Shown one piece after another: positions 9,482 to 19,504 of a stretch of 64,000 bases of DNA. The stretch spans positions 186,001 to 250,000 of the forward strand of contig NZ_CABFVU010000001.1 in the NCBI RefSeq assembly GCF_902150045.1, given 5' to 3'. Source of the stretch: Chitinophaga polysaccharea (lineage in GTDB: Bacteria; Bacteroidota; Bacteroidia; Chitinophagales; Chitinophagaceae). The position numbers and the translations under genes were made by a program. The notes beneath the pieces were generated by a model. That model worked only from the letters and a program-made list of their open reading frames with translations, did no database searches and had not been told where the DNA came from. How positions within the stretch are numbered: position 1 is the first letter of the stretch; each line of letters starts with the position of its first letter.

Positions 9482-11896
9482 TTATTCTGCTTTAAGGCTA
9501 TTTACGGGGTTTGCAGTGGCGGCCCGGATAGCCCGGTAACTCACCGTTAAAAGGGTGATGACAATAGCAATAAACGCGGCTATCACAAACAAGGTCCAGC
9601 TGATCTTTACCTGGTAAGCAAAATTCTGCAGCCAGCGGCTCATCATATACCAGGCCAGCGGACTAGCAATCAAAATGGCGGCCAGCACCAGTTTCAGGAA
9701 ATCTTTCGACAGCATAGCCACAATACCCGGCACAGAAGCGCCCAGTACCTTGCGGATCCCTATTTCCCTTGTGCGTTGTTCCGCTGCATAAGTAATTAAC
9801 CCAAATAAGCCCAGGGAGGCGATCACTACTGCCAGTATGGCGAACGTAATGAAGATCTTCCCGGTACGTTGCTCCGCAATATACAGGCGGTTGAAATCAT
9901 CATCGAGGAATGAATACACAAATGGCTGCCCGCTCATACCCGGCTGTGCTTCATAGGCGCTTTTTATTTTCCCGATGAGCCCCTGTATGTCGGCAGTATG
10001 AATGCGAAACGCCATTGAGCGCGGGTTTGATTGCAGCCGGAACACGATGGGAGGTATCTTATTCCTCAAACTGCCGGCGTTAAAGTCTTTCACAATGCCA
10101 ATTACTTTCAATGGCTTGTTTTCTCCACTATAAAGGTATTTCTCTTCCAGGTTACTGAAGCCAAACAAGCGCGCGGCAGTTTCATTAAGCAGTACCGCAA
10201 AGGTATCTGAAGGCATATCCGGTGAGAAATTGCGGCCGCTCACCATTTGCATGCCCATGGTTTGAATGTAGTCGGCATCCACGTACCAATCAGGCACGCC
10301 TGTTACCTGGCCCGCGCTGTGGGCGGCATCTTTTGAATAGATGTTGGTATTAAGGCTCATATCGGTAGGCAAAGAGGCGGTCATGGTGCCGGATTCCACG
10401 CCCGGTATGGCAAGCACTTCTTTCTTAAAGTTGGGGGCATGGATCCAAAGCGAGGAGGTATTGCCCACAATGAGCACCTGCTCCCGGTTGTACCCCAGCT
10501 TCTTATTCCGGATATAATTCAGCTGGCTGTTGATCACCAGGGTGCCTACAATAAGCAAAATAGCGGAAGCAAACTGGAACACCACCAGGCTGTTCCGCAG
10601 CCAGCTGTTCCTGAAACCGCCATTCAGCTTGCCTTTCAGTACTTTGATTGGCTCAAAGGCAGAAAGGAAAAAAGCGGGATAGCTGCCTGCCAGTAAACCT
10701 ATCACCCCGGCGGTAAGCAACAGGAAAGGCAACAGCCACAACAGGTAACCGGTTTTCAGCACAATATGCTTACCCGATAACTGGTTGAGATAGGGCAGCA
10801 GCAACACAGCCAGGACCAGCGCCAGGACCAGTGCAAAGAAGCTGGTTAATATGGATTCTGTAAGGAACTGGAATATCAAAGATCCGCGCTGGGAGCCAAG
10901 CACTTTCCGTACGCCTACTTCTTTTGCACGGCCTGCGGAGCGGGCGGTAGACAGGTTCATAAAATTTACACAGGCGATGAGCAGGATGATCACCGCAACC
11001 GCAATAAAGATATATACATACTGGATGTTACCGGAAGGCTCCACTTCATCGGCCAGTGAGGAATACAAATGGATCCTGGTGAGCGGCATTACATTATACC
11101 CGAAATGGCCACCCGATCTTTTCAGGTCTGCAAAGTTGCTTCCTGTCATTTTCTGCAACGGCCCTTCCATATACTTTTTGGTAACGGCATCCACATAGCT
11201 CTGGAGTTGTGCGCCGGTAGCGCCTTCGCGCATCAGTACATAGGTGGTGTAGTTGTCGGACATCCAGCCGCCGCTTTCCCGGCTTTCCGGCAGTTCGGAC
11301 ATAGCGCGCACAAAATCAAAATGCAGGTGCGACTGCTCCGGCATGTCTTTGATCACACCGCTGATCTGGTAGGTACTAACATTATCTGTTTGCAATGTTT
11401 TGCCAACTACATCCGTGCTGTTGAAATATTTCAGGGCCATGCGCTCGGAGATGACCATGGTATGTGGCTGCGTGAGCGCAGTTTTAGGGTCCCCGCTGAT
11501 CATTTCCAGGCTGAACACATCAAACAGCGTGGAGTCTGCAAAGCTGGCATTGTGCTCTATCAGCGTGGCAGCGCCTTTTTTTACCAGTATATTCCCCTGG
11601 TGGATAAACCGCACATAACTTTCTACGTTGGGGTATTCCCGTTGTAATACCGGGGCCAGCTGGCTGGGGGTAAATCTTTCCCTGAAAGCATTGCCATTTA
11701 CAAAAAAGTCGGCGTCTATACGGTAAACGCGGCCGGCTTTTTTGTTGAACCGGTCGTAGCTCAGTTCATCTGTAACAAATAAAGTGATGAGCAGGCACGT
11801 GGTAATGCCTATGGCGAGCCCGAATATAGTGATGGCTGAAAAACCTTTGTTTCTCCAAAGGTTCCTGAGTGCAATGTTGAAGTAATTCTTAAACAT
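9482..11896 (-). CDS. MacB/FtsX-type ABC transporter permease
   Basis: An 804-residue permease with two MacB_PCD/FtsX repeats, the large Bacteroidota form of macrolide/lipoprotein-exporter-type mechanotransmission permeases. The start at 11894-11896 gives MFKNYFNIALRNLWRNKGFSAITIF, the typical opening; an in-frame ATG 54 bases upstream gives an atypical extension. Membrane helices are visible at about 20-45, 285-310, 340-370, 385-410, 430-450, 670-700, 725-750 and 760-785. The characteristic motifs LSTARSAGRAKEVGVRKVLG and AEQRTREIGIRKVLGASV mark the two FtsX cores. No ATPase subunit is encoded nearby, so it must pair with one encoded elsewhere. Substrate unknown. Confidence 0.9.
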   Translation of the reverse strand: MFKNYFNIALRNLWRNKGFSAITIFGLAIGITTCLLITLFVTDELSYDRFNKKAGRVYRIDADFFVNGNAFRERFTPSQLAPVLQREYPNVESYVRFIHQGNILVKKGAATLIEHNASFADSTLFDVFSLEMISGDPKTALTQPHTMVISERMALKYFNSTDVVGKTLQTDNVSTYQISGVIKDMPEQSHLHFDFVRAMSELPESRESGGWMSDNYTTYVLMREGATGAQLQSYVDAVTKKYMEGPLQKMTGSNFADLKRSGGHFGYNVMPLTRIHLYSSLADEVEPSGNIQYVYIFIAVAVIILLIACVNFMNLSTARSAGRAKEVGVRKVLGSQRGSLIFQFLTESILTSFFALVLALVLAVLLLPYLNQLSGKHIVLKTGYLLWLLPFLLLTAGVIGLLAGSYPAFFLSAFEPIKVLKGKLNGGFRNSWLRNSLVVFQFASAILLIVGTLVINSQLNYIRNKKLGYNREQVLIVGNTSSLWIHAPNFKKEVLAIPGVESGTMTASLPTDMSLNTNIYSKDAAHSAGQVTGVPDWYVDADYIQTMGMQMVSGRNFSPDMPSDTFAVLLNETAARLFGFSNLEEKYLYSGENKPLKVIGIVKDFNAGSLRNKIPPIVFRLQSNPRSMAFRIHTADIQGLIGKIKSAYEAQPGMSGQPFVYSFLDDDFNRLYIAEQRTGKIFITFAILAVVIASLGLFGLITYAAEQRTREIGIRKVLGASVPGIVAMLSKDFLKLVLAAILIASPLAWYMMSRWLQNFAYQVKISWTLFVIAAFIAIVITLLTVSYRAIRAATANPVNSLKAE

Positions 11897-12048
11897 AAAT
11901 ACAGGCGCTCTAATTGAATGCCGGAAACAATGTCTAATGATAATCAGCATTTTAGTTTCAATCCCCCTCCAGCTGCTGCCCGGTTTTAATACAGGGAGTG
12001 TCCGATAACGGTCATGGCTTTTTCAATGGCAGGGGGCCGTCCATACCG

Positions 12049-12813
12049 TTACAGGAACATGCCCCCGGAGGCTTCGATTCGCTGGGCAGTGATCCAGCGC
12101 GCTTCCTCCGTGCACAGGAATGCCACTATGCCGCCAATATCATCCGGTAAGCCGGTACGTCCCAGCGCAGTATGCGCCGTAATGTAGGATATTGCCTGTG
12201 GTGCATGTTCAAAAGTGGCTTTTGTAAAATCCGTTTCAATGATACCCGGGGCTACCACGTTGGCAGTGATACCGCGTGCGCCCACTTCTTTGGCCAGGTA
12301 CCTGGTAAATACTTCTATGGCGCCTTTCATGGAAGCGTAAGCTGCGTAGCCGGGTGTGGTAAACCTTGCCAGGCCGGTAGACAGGTTAATGATACGCCCA
12401 TTATCATTAATAAAAGGCAATGCTTTCTGCGTAAGGAAGTATACGCCTTTTAAATGCACATGGTACAGTTCATCGAAATCCTCTTCAGTAGTATGGGGGA
12501 TCAGGGAGCTTCTGTCGATGCCCGCATTGTTTACCAGGAAATCAAATTTACCCTCGCCTGTATTTTCCCGGAGATGCGCTGCCACTTCTGCCAAAAACCC
12601 GTCGAATGCTTTGGTATCGGCGGTATCCAGCTTATACGCGATCGCCTTTTGTCCCAGAGCCTGAATTTCTGCAACTACTTTGTTTGCTTCCTCCTGGTTA
12701 CTTTTATAAGTGAGGATGATATCATGCCCGCTTTTAGCAAGCTGTAGAGACATATTCCTGCCTAATCCGCGACTGCCACCAGTAACCAGGGCTATTTTGT
12801 TTTTTGTTGCCAT
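12049..12813 (-). CDS. SDR-family NAD(P)-dependent oxidoreductase (3-oxoacyl-ACP reductase-like)
   Basis: A 254-residue classical short-chain dehydrogenase. The Rossmann nucleotide motif TGGSRGLG is at 11-18, NNAG at 95-98, and the catalytic set is Ser145, Tyr159 and Lys163 (YASMK). The C-terminus IEASGGMFL is that of FabG/glucose-dehydrogenase-like SDRs. After the nucleotide motif the sequence follows the clade with Asn/Arg-type beta-2 contacts (TYKSNQEEA), which suggests NADPH. The substrate cannot be deduced. It is transcribed alone; its upstream region contains a spaced repeat centred on a TACTTAAGTA palindrome (12874-12909) that may be a regulator site. Confidence 0.9.
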   Translation of the reverse strand: MATKNKIALVTGGSRGLGRNMSLQLAKSGHDIILTYKSNQEEANKVVAEIQALGQKAIAYKLDTADTKAFDGFLAEVAAHLRENTGEGKFDFLVNNAGIDRSSLIPHTTEEDFDELYHVHLKGVYFLTQKALPFINDNGRIINLSTGLARFTTPGYAAYASMKGAIEVFTRYLAKEVGARGITANVVAPGIIETDFTKATFEHAPQAISYITAHTALGRTGLPDDIGGIVAFLCTEEARWITAQRIEASGGMFL

Positions 12814-12873
12814 TTTGTTTTATTTTTTTGATAAGACAAATTTCCGGGATTCTTCCCGGCTGGTTATGGTGAC

Positions 12874-12909
12874 TACTTAAGTATTTAATGGTGGCTGTTT
12901 AAGTATTTA
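12874..12909. promoter_or_regulatory. Candidate operator: two TTAAGTATTTA copies 22 bp apart upstream of the SDR gene
   Basis: The 11-mer TTAAGTATTTA occurs at 12877-12887 and again at 12899-12909, exactly 22 bp (about two helical turns) apart. The first copy is part of the perfect palindrome TACTTAAGTA (12874-12883). It lies 61-96 bases upstream of the SDR start and overlaps the stop codon of the thioredoxin gene further upstream. The same-face spacing suggests a dimeric regulator; the palindrome type recalls HxlR-family operators, which are often linked with reductase genes, but no such regulator is encoded in the window. Confidence 0.4.
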
Positions 12910-14703
12910 TTCGTGTAACAGGATCTCCAGCTGTTGTTTTAACTTCTCCTCTACTTCCGGTCCTTCGAAACCAATGTTGCTGAAAATAATATTACCTTCT
13001 TTGTTGATAAGATAGGAAGCGGGGATGATATTAAATTTGAACTTATCCCCAATAGCGGGATCAGTGTTATAATACACCGGGAAGGTATACTTTTTGTTCC
13101 CGCTCCAGCCCTGTGCATCTGCCAATGTGTTCCGGGCGCCGCTGTTGGCGATCATAAATACGATGTCCGGGTTTTGTTTATACTGATCATATAAATGCTG
13201 GAGATAGGGCATTTCCTGCATGCAGGGCACGCACCAGGTGGCCCAGAAATCAATCACCACGATCTTACCTTTGAGAGATGCGGCGGGTACTGGTTTTCCT
13301 TTCATGTCCACGAAGGAATTCAGCGGCGGCGCCGGGCGGTTGATCCGTTGTTTCTTTACTTTTTCTATCAGCATTTTTTTCCGGAACTCCTGCAGCTGGC
13401 CCAGTTTCGCAACATTGTTGGTTTGCCGGTAATAGGCCTCCGCGTTGTCCAGTGTTTCTTTATCTGCATAGTAATCTACCGCCTGCTCCATATGCTTATC
13501 CCCTGCGGCATAGCGGCCCTGTTTCATATCTATCAGGCCAAGCATGGACAACAGATGCCTGCTGGCCTTATTAAATACGGCTTCCCGGGTACTGTCGTCT
13601 GCAAAAGGGTAAATGTACCCGGTTTCCGGGAAATGACGGATCACGCCTACGGGGTAGCTGCGCACGCTATCCAACGCCCGTTGGGCATAAGCGCGTGCGC
13701 TGTCCAGTGCAAGGCTGTTATCCAGCAATGTTTGCGCAATCTGCTGCCAGGTGGTCGCCCTGTAGGGGTTTTCCTTTTCCGTGGTCATAAAACGGGCATG
13801 GTACAATGCTTTGCCGCTGTCTTTTTTTGCGGCGTAATACCGGAACAGCACATCATGTATTTCTGTAAAGGACTCCTTGTTTTCCGGGGTTTCTTTTTTT
13901 AGCTCTTCTTCAAAAAAAACGATCTGCCGGGCAGTGTCTTTGCCCCTGGCTATTACGCCTGTCCTGATATCACGGCCCAGTGCAGATTCGGGGTAACGTT
14001 CCACTACTACGCGGCGAATAGAGTCCAGCCGGGAGTTTTCGCCAATGATCAGATAGCCCATTGTTACCTTGTTCATATTACCGGCCACCGTAGGCGCGCT
14101 GTTGAACTTATTGGCAATCACCTGGTACGCCTGTTCCCGGAGCCGCTCTTTCTCTTTCGCAGCAGCGGCTTTGTTTATTTGATAGGTAAGCAGTCGCAGC
14201 TTAGCTTCATAGTTGTCAGGGTAGCGTTTCAGTTCTTCTTTATAGAGCGCGGCCTGTTTATCTGCCAGCAAAGGCGATTTACCCATCTGTGCACTAAGAC
14301 TGTAAGCCTTGTAAAGCGACATATCCTGCACCGGCACTTTGTTTTTATATACGCCTATTTCGTAGTGCCGGTCTTTTGCCGGTTTATCTACGGCCTCGCC
14401 GCTTTCCAGGTAGAAGGTGGCGAAGGTGGTATAGTTGGCCAGCTTAAAGGAGGTAGTCCATTTGTTGCCGGTTCGCTGCATATTCATCCGCCATGCGAGA
14501 TTATAAAAATTGGAATAGGAAAACACGAGCGTTACCACGCCGGCACCGGGCGGAATACCTGCTCCGGGCGCCGACGGGTCATATGTGATAGTCACGGTTT
14601 GCCCCCGTTCCGGAAATTCCGGGCTGATCACTACCCGTTGCTGGGCATATATTTTAGTGGCTGCCATAACAGCCACTAAAAGTATGATAGTTAATTTTTT
14701 CAT
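12907..14703 (-). CDS. TlpA-family thioredoxin-like periplasmic protein with TPR-like middle region
   Basis: A 598-residue secreted protein. After a signal peptide (to about residue 20) there is an Ig-like beta region (about 25-125), a long helical TPR-like middle (about 130-440), and a C-terminal TlpA/ResA thioredoxin fold beginning at RPAPPLNSFVDMKGKPV. The redox motif is WCVPC with Cys491 and Cys494, and the cis-proline segment is FNIIPASYL. The ATG is 6 bases after the stop of the SusD gene, so it belongs to the sigma/FecR/SusC/SusD transcript. Thioredoxins of this kind commonly accompany SusCD pairs lacking glycosidases; the SusCD substrate may therefore be a peptide, thiol compound or other non-glycan ligand (inference). 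Confidence 0.88.
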   Translation of the reverse strand: MKKLTIILLVAVMAATKIYAQQRVVISPEFPERGQTVTITYDPSAPGAGIPPGAGVVTLVFSYSNFYNLAWRMNMQRTGNKWTTSFKLANYTTFATFYLESGEAVDKPAKDRHYEIGVYKNKVPVQDMSLYKAYSLSAQMGKSPLLADKQAALYKEELKRYPDNYEAKLRLLTYQINKAAAAKEKERLREQAYQVIANKFNSAPTVAGNMNKVTMGYLIIGENSRLDSIRRVVVERYPESALGRDIRTGVIARGKDTARQIVFFEEELKKETPENKESFTEIHDVLFRYYAAKKDSGKALYHARFMTTEKENPYRATTWQQIAQTLLDNSLALDSARAYAQRALDSVRSYPVGVIRHFPETGYIYPFADDSTREAVFNKASRHLLSMLGLIDMKQGRYAAGDKHMEQAVDYYADKETLDNAEAYYRQTNNVAKLGQLQEFRKKMLIEKVKKQRINRPAPPLNSFVDMKGKPVPAASLKGKIVVIDFWATWCVPCMQEMPYLQHLYDQYKQNPDIVFMIANSGARNTLADAQGWSGNKKYTFPVYYNTDPAIGDKFKFNIIPASYLINKEGNIIFSNIGFEGPEVEEKLKQQLEILLHE

Positions 14704-14709
14704 TACCGG

Positions 14710-16116
14710 TTATTTGTACCCTTCGTTCTGGGTAAGGTTAGCATTGGTTCTGATGGCGTCTGAAGGAATCGGGTACAGTGTATCCGTTGGTTGCCAGTTG
14801 GCACCTTTAATGGGGCCCAGCACGGCGTCTGCGCGTTTAGTGCGCTTCAGGTCAAACCAGCGGTGGCCCCATTCTGCGAACAATTCCACCTTGCGTTCCT
14901 GCTCCACAGCCAGTAACAGGGCGGGCTGTGTGAGCGATGTGGAAAGGTTGGGCAGGCCTGCACGGTGGCGGATAGCATCCAGGTCGCTGCGGCCGTCGTC
15001 CAGTTTACCCTGCTGTATGCGGGCTTCCGCACGGATGAGATATTGTTCCGCCAAACGCATCACCATAGAGTATTCACTGACGCCGCTGGTGCTTGTTCTT
15101 ATTTTGTATTTGTAAGGGAAATAAACAGTGACGCCGGCAGTGGTTTTGTTGGAAGCGATCCAGTTGGCCAGGCGCAGGTCGTTCGGTTCATATTTTTTGA
15201 TCAGGTTGGTAGTATCCAGCCTGAACACCGCTGTACCAAACAGGCCGGTAGCGGGGTTAATAGCCGGTGTAGAAGTAAATCCTTCCCAGGTATTGCGGCC
15301 TCCGAGCACATTGGTAGGCTGTAACTGCCAGATAGCTTCATTGCTGTTTGCCAGGAATACCTTGTTCAGGTCTGTTACCAGTGAATAATGGTTGTCATTG
15401 ATCACCAAAGATGCCGTGGTTTCAGCCAGGGCCCAGTTCTGGTTATAAAGATATGCCCTTGCCAGTAAGGCATTAGCCACTGCTTTATCAGGGCGCGTAT
15501 GCTGCCCTGCAACAGGATAATCATCTCCCATTAATTCCACTGCCGCTTTCAGATCAGCAATAATGGCATTATAGACATCCGCGCGCGGAGCACGGGGTTT
15601 CACCCCATTTTCTTTATAATCTGTGCCGGTGATCAGGGGCACATCTCCATACATATTTACTAAATAGAAATAGCAGAAAGCCCGCATGAAGTGCGACTCG
15701 CCCAGTAACTGGTTCTTTACGGCCGGTGTTAATGCGGTTGCCGTGGAAAGCCCTTCCACACAGGCGTTCATCTGGTAGATATAACTGTAAAGATCAGCAA
15801 ACATGCTTTGCACATACTGGCTGCTGGGCAATAACCTGTTCTCTTTAAAAACATCATAGTTGGCAAAGGTGGAATAGTAGGCCATGTCATCCGCCTGCAT
15901 GGCGGTGAGGTAATTGATCAGCACATTGGCAAACTGGTAATTGAATGAATACATGTTACTGTATAAACCGGTAACCGCGGCAGTAGCCGTTTTATCATCC
16001 GTAAACACCAGGCCGGATACCAGCTCATTCTTAGGCAACGGCGTATCCACGTACTTGCTGCAGGAGCTGCTGCCCAGGAGGAGGGCGCCGATTAAAAATA
16101 TATGAATTCGTTTCAT
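14710..16116 (-). CDS. SusD/RagB-family nutrient-binding outer-membrane lipoprotein
   Basis: A 468-residue SusD-type surface lipoprotein. The lipoprotein signal ends LLGSSSC and continues SKYVDTPLPKNELV. Family landmarks are LLGESHFMRAFCYFYLVNMYGDVPLI, KAVANALLARAYLYNQNWALAE, then the C-terminal RLAEQYLIRAEARIQQGK, LDAIRHRAGLPN and VEQERKVELFAEWGHRWFDLKR, ending LYPIPSDAIRTNANLTQN. It is separated by 20 bases from the SusC gene before it and by 6 bases from the thioredoxin gene after it. It is shorter than, and clearly different from, the SusD at 758-2554, which is consistent with a different ligand. Confidence 0.94.
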   Translation of the reverse strand: MKRIHIFLIGALLLGSSSCSKYVDTPLPKNELVSGLVFTDDKTATAAVTGLYSNMYSFNYQFANVLINYLTAMQADDMAYYSTFANYDVFKENRLLPSSQYVQSMFADLYSYIYQMNACVEGLSTATALTPAVKNQLLGESHFMRAFCYFYLVNMYGDVPLITGTDYKENGVKPRAPRADVYNAIIADLKAAVELMGDDYPVAGQHTRPDKAVANALLARAYLYNQNWALAETTASLVINDNHYSLVTDLNKVFLANSNEAIWQLQPTNVLGGRNTWEGFTSTPAINPATGLFGTAVFRLDTTNLIKKYEPNDLRLANWIASNKTTAGVTVYFPYKYKIRTSTSGVSEYSMVMRLAEQYLIRAEARIQQGKLDDGRSDLDAIRHRAGLPNLSTSLTQPALLLAVEQERKVELFAEWGHRWFDLKRTKRADAVLGPIKGANWQPTDTLYPIPSDAIRTNANLTQNEGYK

Positions 16117-16136
16117 GGTAAATCTTTTTATATTCT

Positions 16137-19100
16137 TTATAAAGCAAACTGTAAACCGATGGTATATGCTTTTAATGGCGGCATTACCATTCCCTGGGTT
16201 TCAGGATCAAGACCTTTATAGTTGGTAAAGGTGAGCAGGTTTTGCGCTAAGGCGTATACGCTCATGTTATTCACTTTCCAGCGTTTGGTATATTTCGACA
16301 GGTCATATCTCACTGATATATTTTTCAGGCGGATATAAGAAGCGTCGCCCCAGTTGGCGGTAGACAAGCTGTAGGCCCTGTAGTTAGCTGTTCCTGCAGA
16401 AATAGAAGCACCTGGTACATTAACGTTATCCCCTTTGTTCTTCCAGCGGTCCAGTGCGCGGAGATCCTGGTTTGAAAAAGTACCTATACCCTGAACTCCG
16501 TAACCATAGCCAATCTGCGGACCTTCCTGTTTTACAAACTGCAACAGGAAATCAAGGCTGAATCCTTTATACGTAAAGCTGTTCTGCAGTCCTCCGTAAA
16601 GTGCCGGCATTGTTTTACCAAGTGTTTCATAATCGTCATACTCTACCGGGCTCGTGGTAGTGCCATCGCTGTTGCTGTAGAACTGCGCCAGGCCTGTTTC
16701 AGGATCAATACCCTGGAATTTGTATCCTCTTACAATAGTCAGCGATTGCCCTACTACATATAGATCTTTGTAAGCAGATCCTTCAAAACCCGGATATGAT
16801 TTCAGCTCATTTTTACTGATGGTAAGATTTAACGATGACTTCCAGCTAAAGTTGGGCCGCTGGATATTGGTGGTATTCACTTCAAATTCCCATCCGCTGT
16901 TAAGCACTTCCGCAGGAAGGTTGGCAGTAATGGTGGAGAAACCTACCTGTGGTGTCAACTGATCCTCCACCAGTTGATTACCGGAAATATTATGATAGTA
17001 GTTGGTATTGAAGAGTATCCTGTCGTTCAGGAATCCCAGTTCCAGCCCGATTTCCTTTTTACGGTTCTCCTCCCATCTGTACAATGGATTGGCCAGGCGT
17101 GAAGGCGTTAATCCCGGTACACCCCCGTATGGAAAGGAGCTTGAAGACCAGCTATCGAGATACTGGTAATTGCCTATATTATCATTCCCGGTTAAGCCTA
17201 TGCTGGCGCGGAGTTTACCAAAGCTAAGAAAACGCACATCTTTCATAAATGCTTCTTTGGTAAAGATCCAGGCAGCTCCTACGGCGCCGAAATTACCGAA
17301 GCGGTTACCCGGGCCAAAGCGGGTGGAGCCATCGCGGCGGAAAGTGGCATTCAATATATACTTGCTATCCCAGTTATAATTGATCCTTCCGAAAACAGAA
17401 GTATAACGGTAGAAGGAATACATTGATGGATTGGGCGTGATAAGACTGGCGGCCTGTTGATCTTCCAGCAAGGCGTCGCTGGAGAAGCCGGTTGCTTTTA
17501 CCGATTGTCCCTGGCTGATGGTTTGCTGCCAGGTACCACCTACCATTACGTTCAAGTCGCCCTTGGCGATGGTCCTGTTATAATCTACCTGTGGCTCAAT
17601 GATGTAAGAGCCAATATCGGAAGTACCGAAATACGACATGCTTCCTGTGGAAGTAAGGGGATTAAAGGTAACATCCGGGTATACCTGCACCTGTTTCATG
17701 TTGGTTTTGTTGTATCCCAGGCTGGTTTTCAGGTTTAGCCCCGGCAGGATAGTGTACCTGATCGTACTGTTGGCCACCAGGTTATTGGTATTTATTTCAG
17801 ACCGGCGCAGCAGGTAAGCCTGTGGATTCTGGAGATCACCGAACCAGTAATATTTACCCGTTGAATCGTATAACGGGTAATTGGGAGACATGTTAAAGAA
17901 AGTGGTAAGATCGCTGGCCAGTGAATTATCCTTATTGGCAGAATAATTTACAGACGTAGTGACGTTGAACTTACCATCGGCACTGCTGTGATTTAAATTA
18001 AAATGACCTGCACCTCTCTGGTAGCCCAGGCTTCCTGGCATTACCGATGTTTCCTTATGATAGGTACCGCTTAACAGGAACTGCGTTTGCTCATTACCGG
18101 CAGACACTGAGCCCTGTGCTTCCGTAGTATGACCGGTACCGCCGATCATGAATTTCTGCCAGTCGGTGGTATGCTGCTGATCCCACAGTGTGAGGTCCGG
18201 CGCTGTTTCATCATCGTAGGTTTTGCCGTCATTTTTAAAGGCCTCCTTACGCATGGCAATGTACTCCGGTGTATTCAGCATTTTCACCGTATTCACCACT
18301 TTGTTAGCGCCCGTATATACGTTAAAGTTAGCCTGTGTTTTACCCGACTTACCTTTTTTTGTGGTGATGAGTACTACACCATTGGCCCCCCTGGAGCCGT
18401 AAATAGCGGTAGCATCAGCATCTTTCAGCACATCAATGCGTTCAATATCTGAAGGATTGATGGCAGCGAGGGGGCTTTGCTGACCGTTGGCAGAAGTGAA
18501 CTGGTTCAGCGGTTCAGAGTAAAAAGGCACACCATCTATTACATAGAGCGGGTCGTTTTTATGATCCTGGTCAATCGAGCTTTGTCCTCTTATAAGTACT
18601 TTAAAGCTGGATCCGGGTAAGCCATTGGAAGAAGAGATCAGCATACCGGCCACCCTGCCCTGCATAGCAGACAGTGGGTCCATTACCGGTTGTGACCCTA
18701 TACTTTCTGCGCTCAGGCTGGAAACGGAACCGGTGTTATAGCGTTTGCTGGTGGTGCCGTAGCCGATCACCACGGTTTCATCCAGCCTGCTGGCCTGTTG
18801 CTTCAGGTACAATTGCAGCGGGCCATAATTACCTATCCGGAAGGTTTGTGATTCATAACCTACGTAAGACACCACCAGTTCATCGCCTGGACCTGCGGCA
18901 AGAGAGAAGTGCCCGTTTTCATCCGTGATGGTACCAATGTTGGTGCCTTTCACTTTAACGGTGACGCCTATCAGCAATGTGCCCCCGGCATCTTTCACCA
19001 CGCCCGTCACCGGTTGCTGGGTAGCTTCCGGTGAGGTGCTGATGTTGCTGCTGCCTGCAGGCAGCGCTTTTTTCTTAATGAAAATGGTTTTGTCTTTGAT

Positions 19101-19427
19101 CGTGTAATCCAGTGGCTGGCCTTTGAATATTTCCGTGAGGAAATCGGTGAGACTGGTGTTTTGTGCCTTGACGGTTACCGGTTTAACGGTGCGCAGCAGG
19201 TCCCTGTCGTAAAAGAACAGGTAACCTGTTTGTTTTTTCAAAGCAGTGAACACTTCTTCCATCGGCGCATTTTTTACCGATACAGACACTGTTTGCGCAA
19301 AAGCACCCGCAGATACTTTTAACGTTGCCACAATCATGAGAACAATTGTCAATCTCATAGTAAGTGCAATTTTGGTTGGGGAAAGTCCAGGCATAGAAAG
19401 GACTTTACCATGATAATTCAATTGCAT
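16137..19427 (-). CDS. SusC/RagA-family TonB-dependent transporter with STN domain
   Basis: A 1096-residue outer-membrane transporter. A long N-terminal extension precedes the signal sequence (hydrophobic core around residues 25-42, MRLTIVLMIVATLKVSAGAFAQ); Met24 is an alternative start. An STN domain (about 50-115: MEEVFTALKKQTGYLFFYD), a carboxypeptidase-regulatory-like domain (about 140-205: TGVVKDAGGTLLIGVTVKVKG), and the plug with DETVVIGYGTTSKR and DRL-like SusC signature (PLYVIDGVPF...INPSDIERIDVLKDADATAIYGSRGANG) follow, then the barrel ending in IGLQFAL. The STN domain and neighbouring FecR/sigma genes imply substrate-responsive signalling. A hairpin lies in the 194-base gap between fecR and this gene. 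Confidence 0.95.
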   Translation of the reverse strand: MQLNYHGKVLSMPGLSPTKIALTMRLTIVLMIVATLKVSAGAFAQTVSVSVKNAPMEEVFTALKKQTGYLFFYDRDLLRTVKPVTVKAQNTSLTDFLTEIFKGQPLDYTIKDKTIFIKKKALPAGSSNISTSPEATQQPVTGVVKDAGGTLLIGVTVKVKGTNIGTITDENGHFSLAAGPGDELVVSYVGYESQTFRIGNYGPLQLYLKQQASRLDETVVIGYGTTSKRYNTGSVSSLSAESIGSQPVMDPLSAMQGRVAGMLISSSNGLPGSSFKVLIRGQSSIDQDHKNDPLYVIDGVPFYSEPLNQFTSANGQQSPLAAINPSDIERIDVLKDADATAIYGSRGANGVVLITTKKGKSGKTQANFNVYTGANKVVNTVKMLNTPEYIAMRKEAFKNDGKTYDDETAPDLTLWDQQHTTDWQKFMIGGTGHTTEAQGSVSAGNEQTQFLLSGTYHKETSVMPGSLGYQRGAGHFNLNHSSADGKFNVTTSVNYSANKDNSLASDLTTFFNMSPNYPLYDSTGKYYWFGDLQNPQAYLLRRSEINTNNLVANSTIRYTILPGLNLKTSLGYNKTNMKQVQVYPDVTFNPLTSTGSMSYFGTSDIGSYIIEPQVDYNRTIAKGDLNVMVGGTWQQTISQGQSVKATGFSSDALLEDQQAASLITPNPSMYSFYRYTSVFGRINYNWDSKYILNATFRRDGSTRFGPGNRFGNFGAVGAAWIFTKEAFMKDVRFLSFGKLRASIGLTGNDNIGNYQYLDSWSSSSFPYGGVPGLTPSRLANPLYRWEENRKKEIGLELGFLNDRILFNTNYYHNISGNQLVEDQLTPQVGFSTITANLPAEVLNSGWEFEVNTTNIQRPNFSWKSSLNLTISKNELKSYPGFEGSAYKDLYVVGQSLTIVRGYKFQGIDPETGLAQFYSNSDGTTTSPVEYDDYETLGKTMPALYGGLQNSFTYKGFSLDFLLQFVKQEGPQIGYGYGVQGIGTFSNQDLRALDRWKNKGDNVNVPGASISAGTANYRAYSLSTANWGDASYIRLKNISVRYDLSKYTKRWKVNNMSVYALAQNLLTFTNYKGLDPETQGMVMPPLKAYTIGLQFAL

Positions 19428-19504
19428 AGATTTGCATTTGTTAGGATGGATAATCGGTATTCAAGTATGTACAAGCAGAGTGCTACTATCATCCGGACAT
19501 ATTC

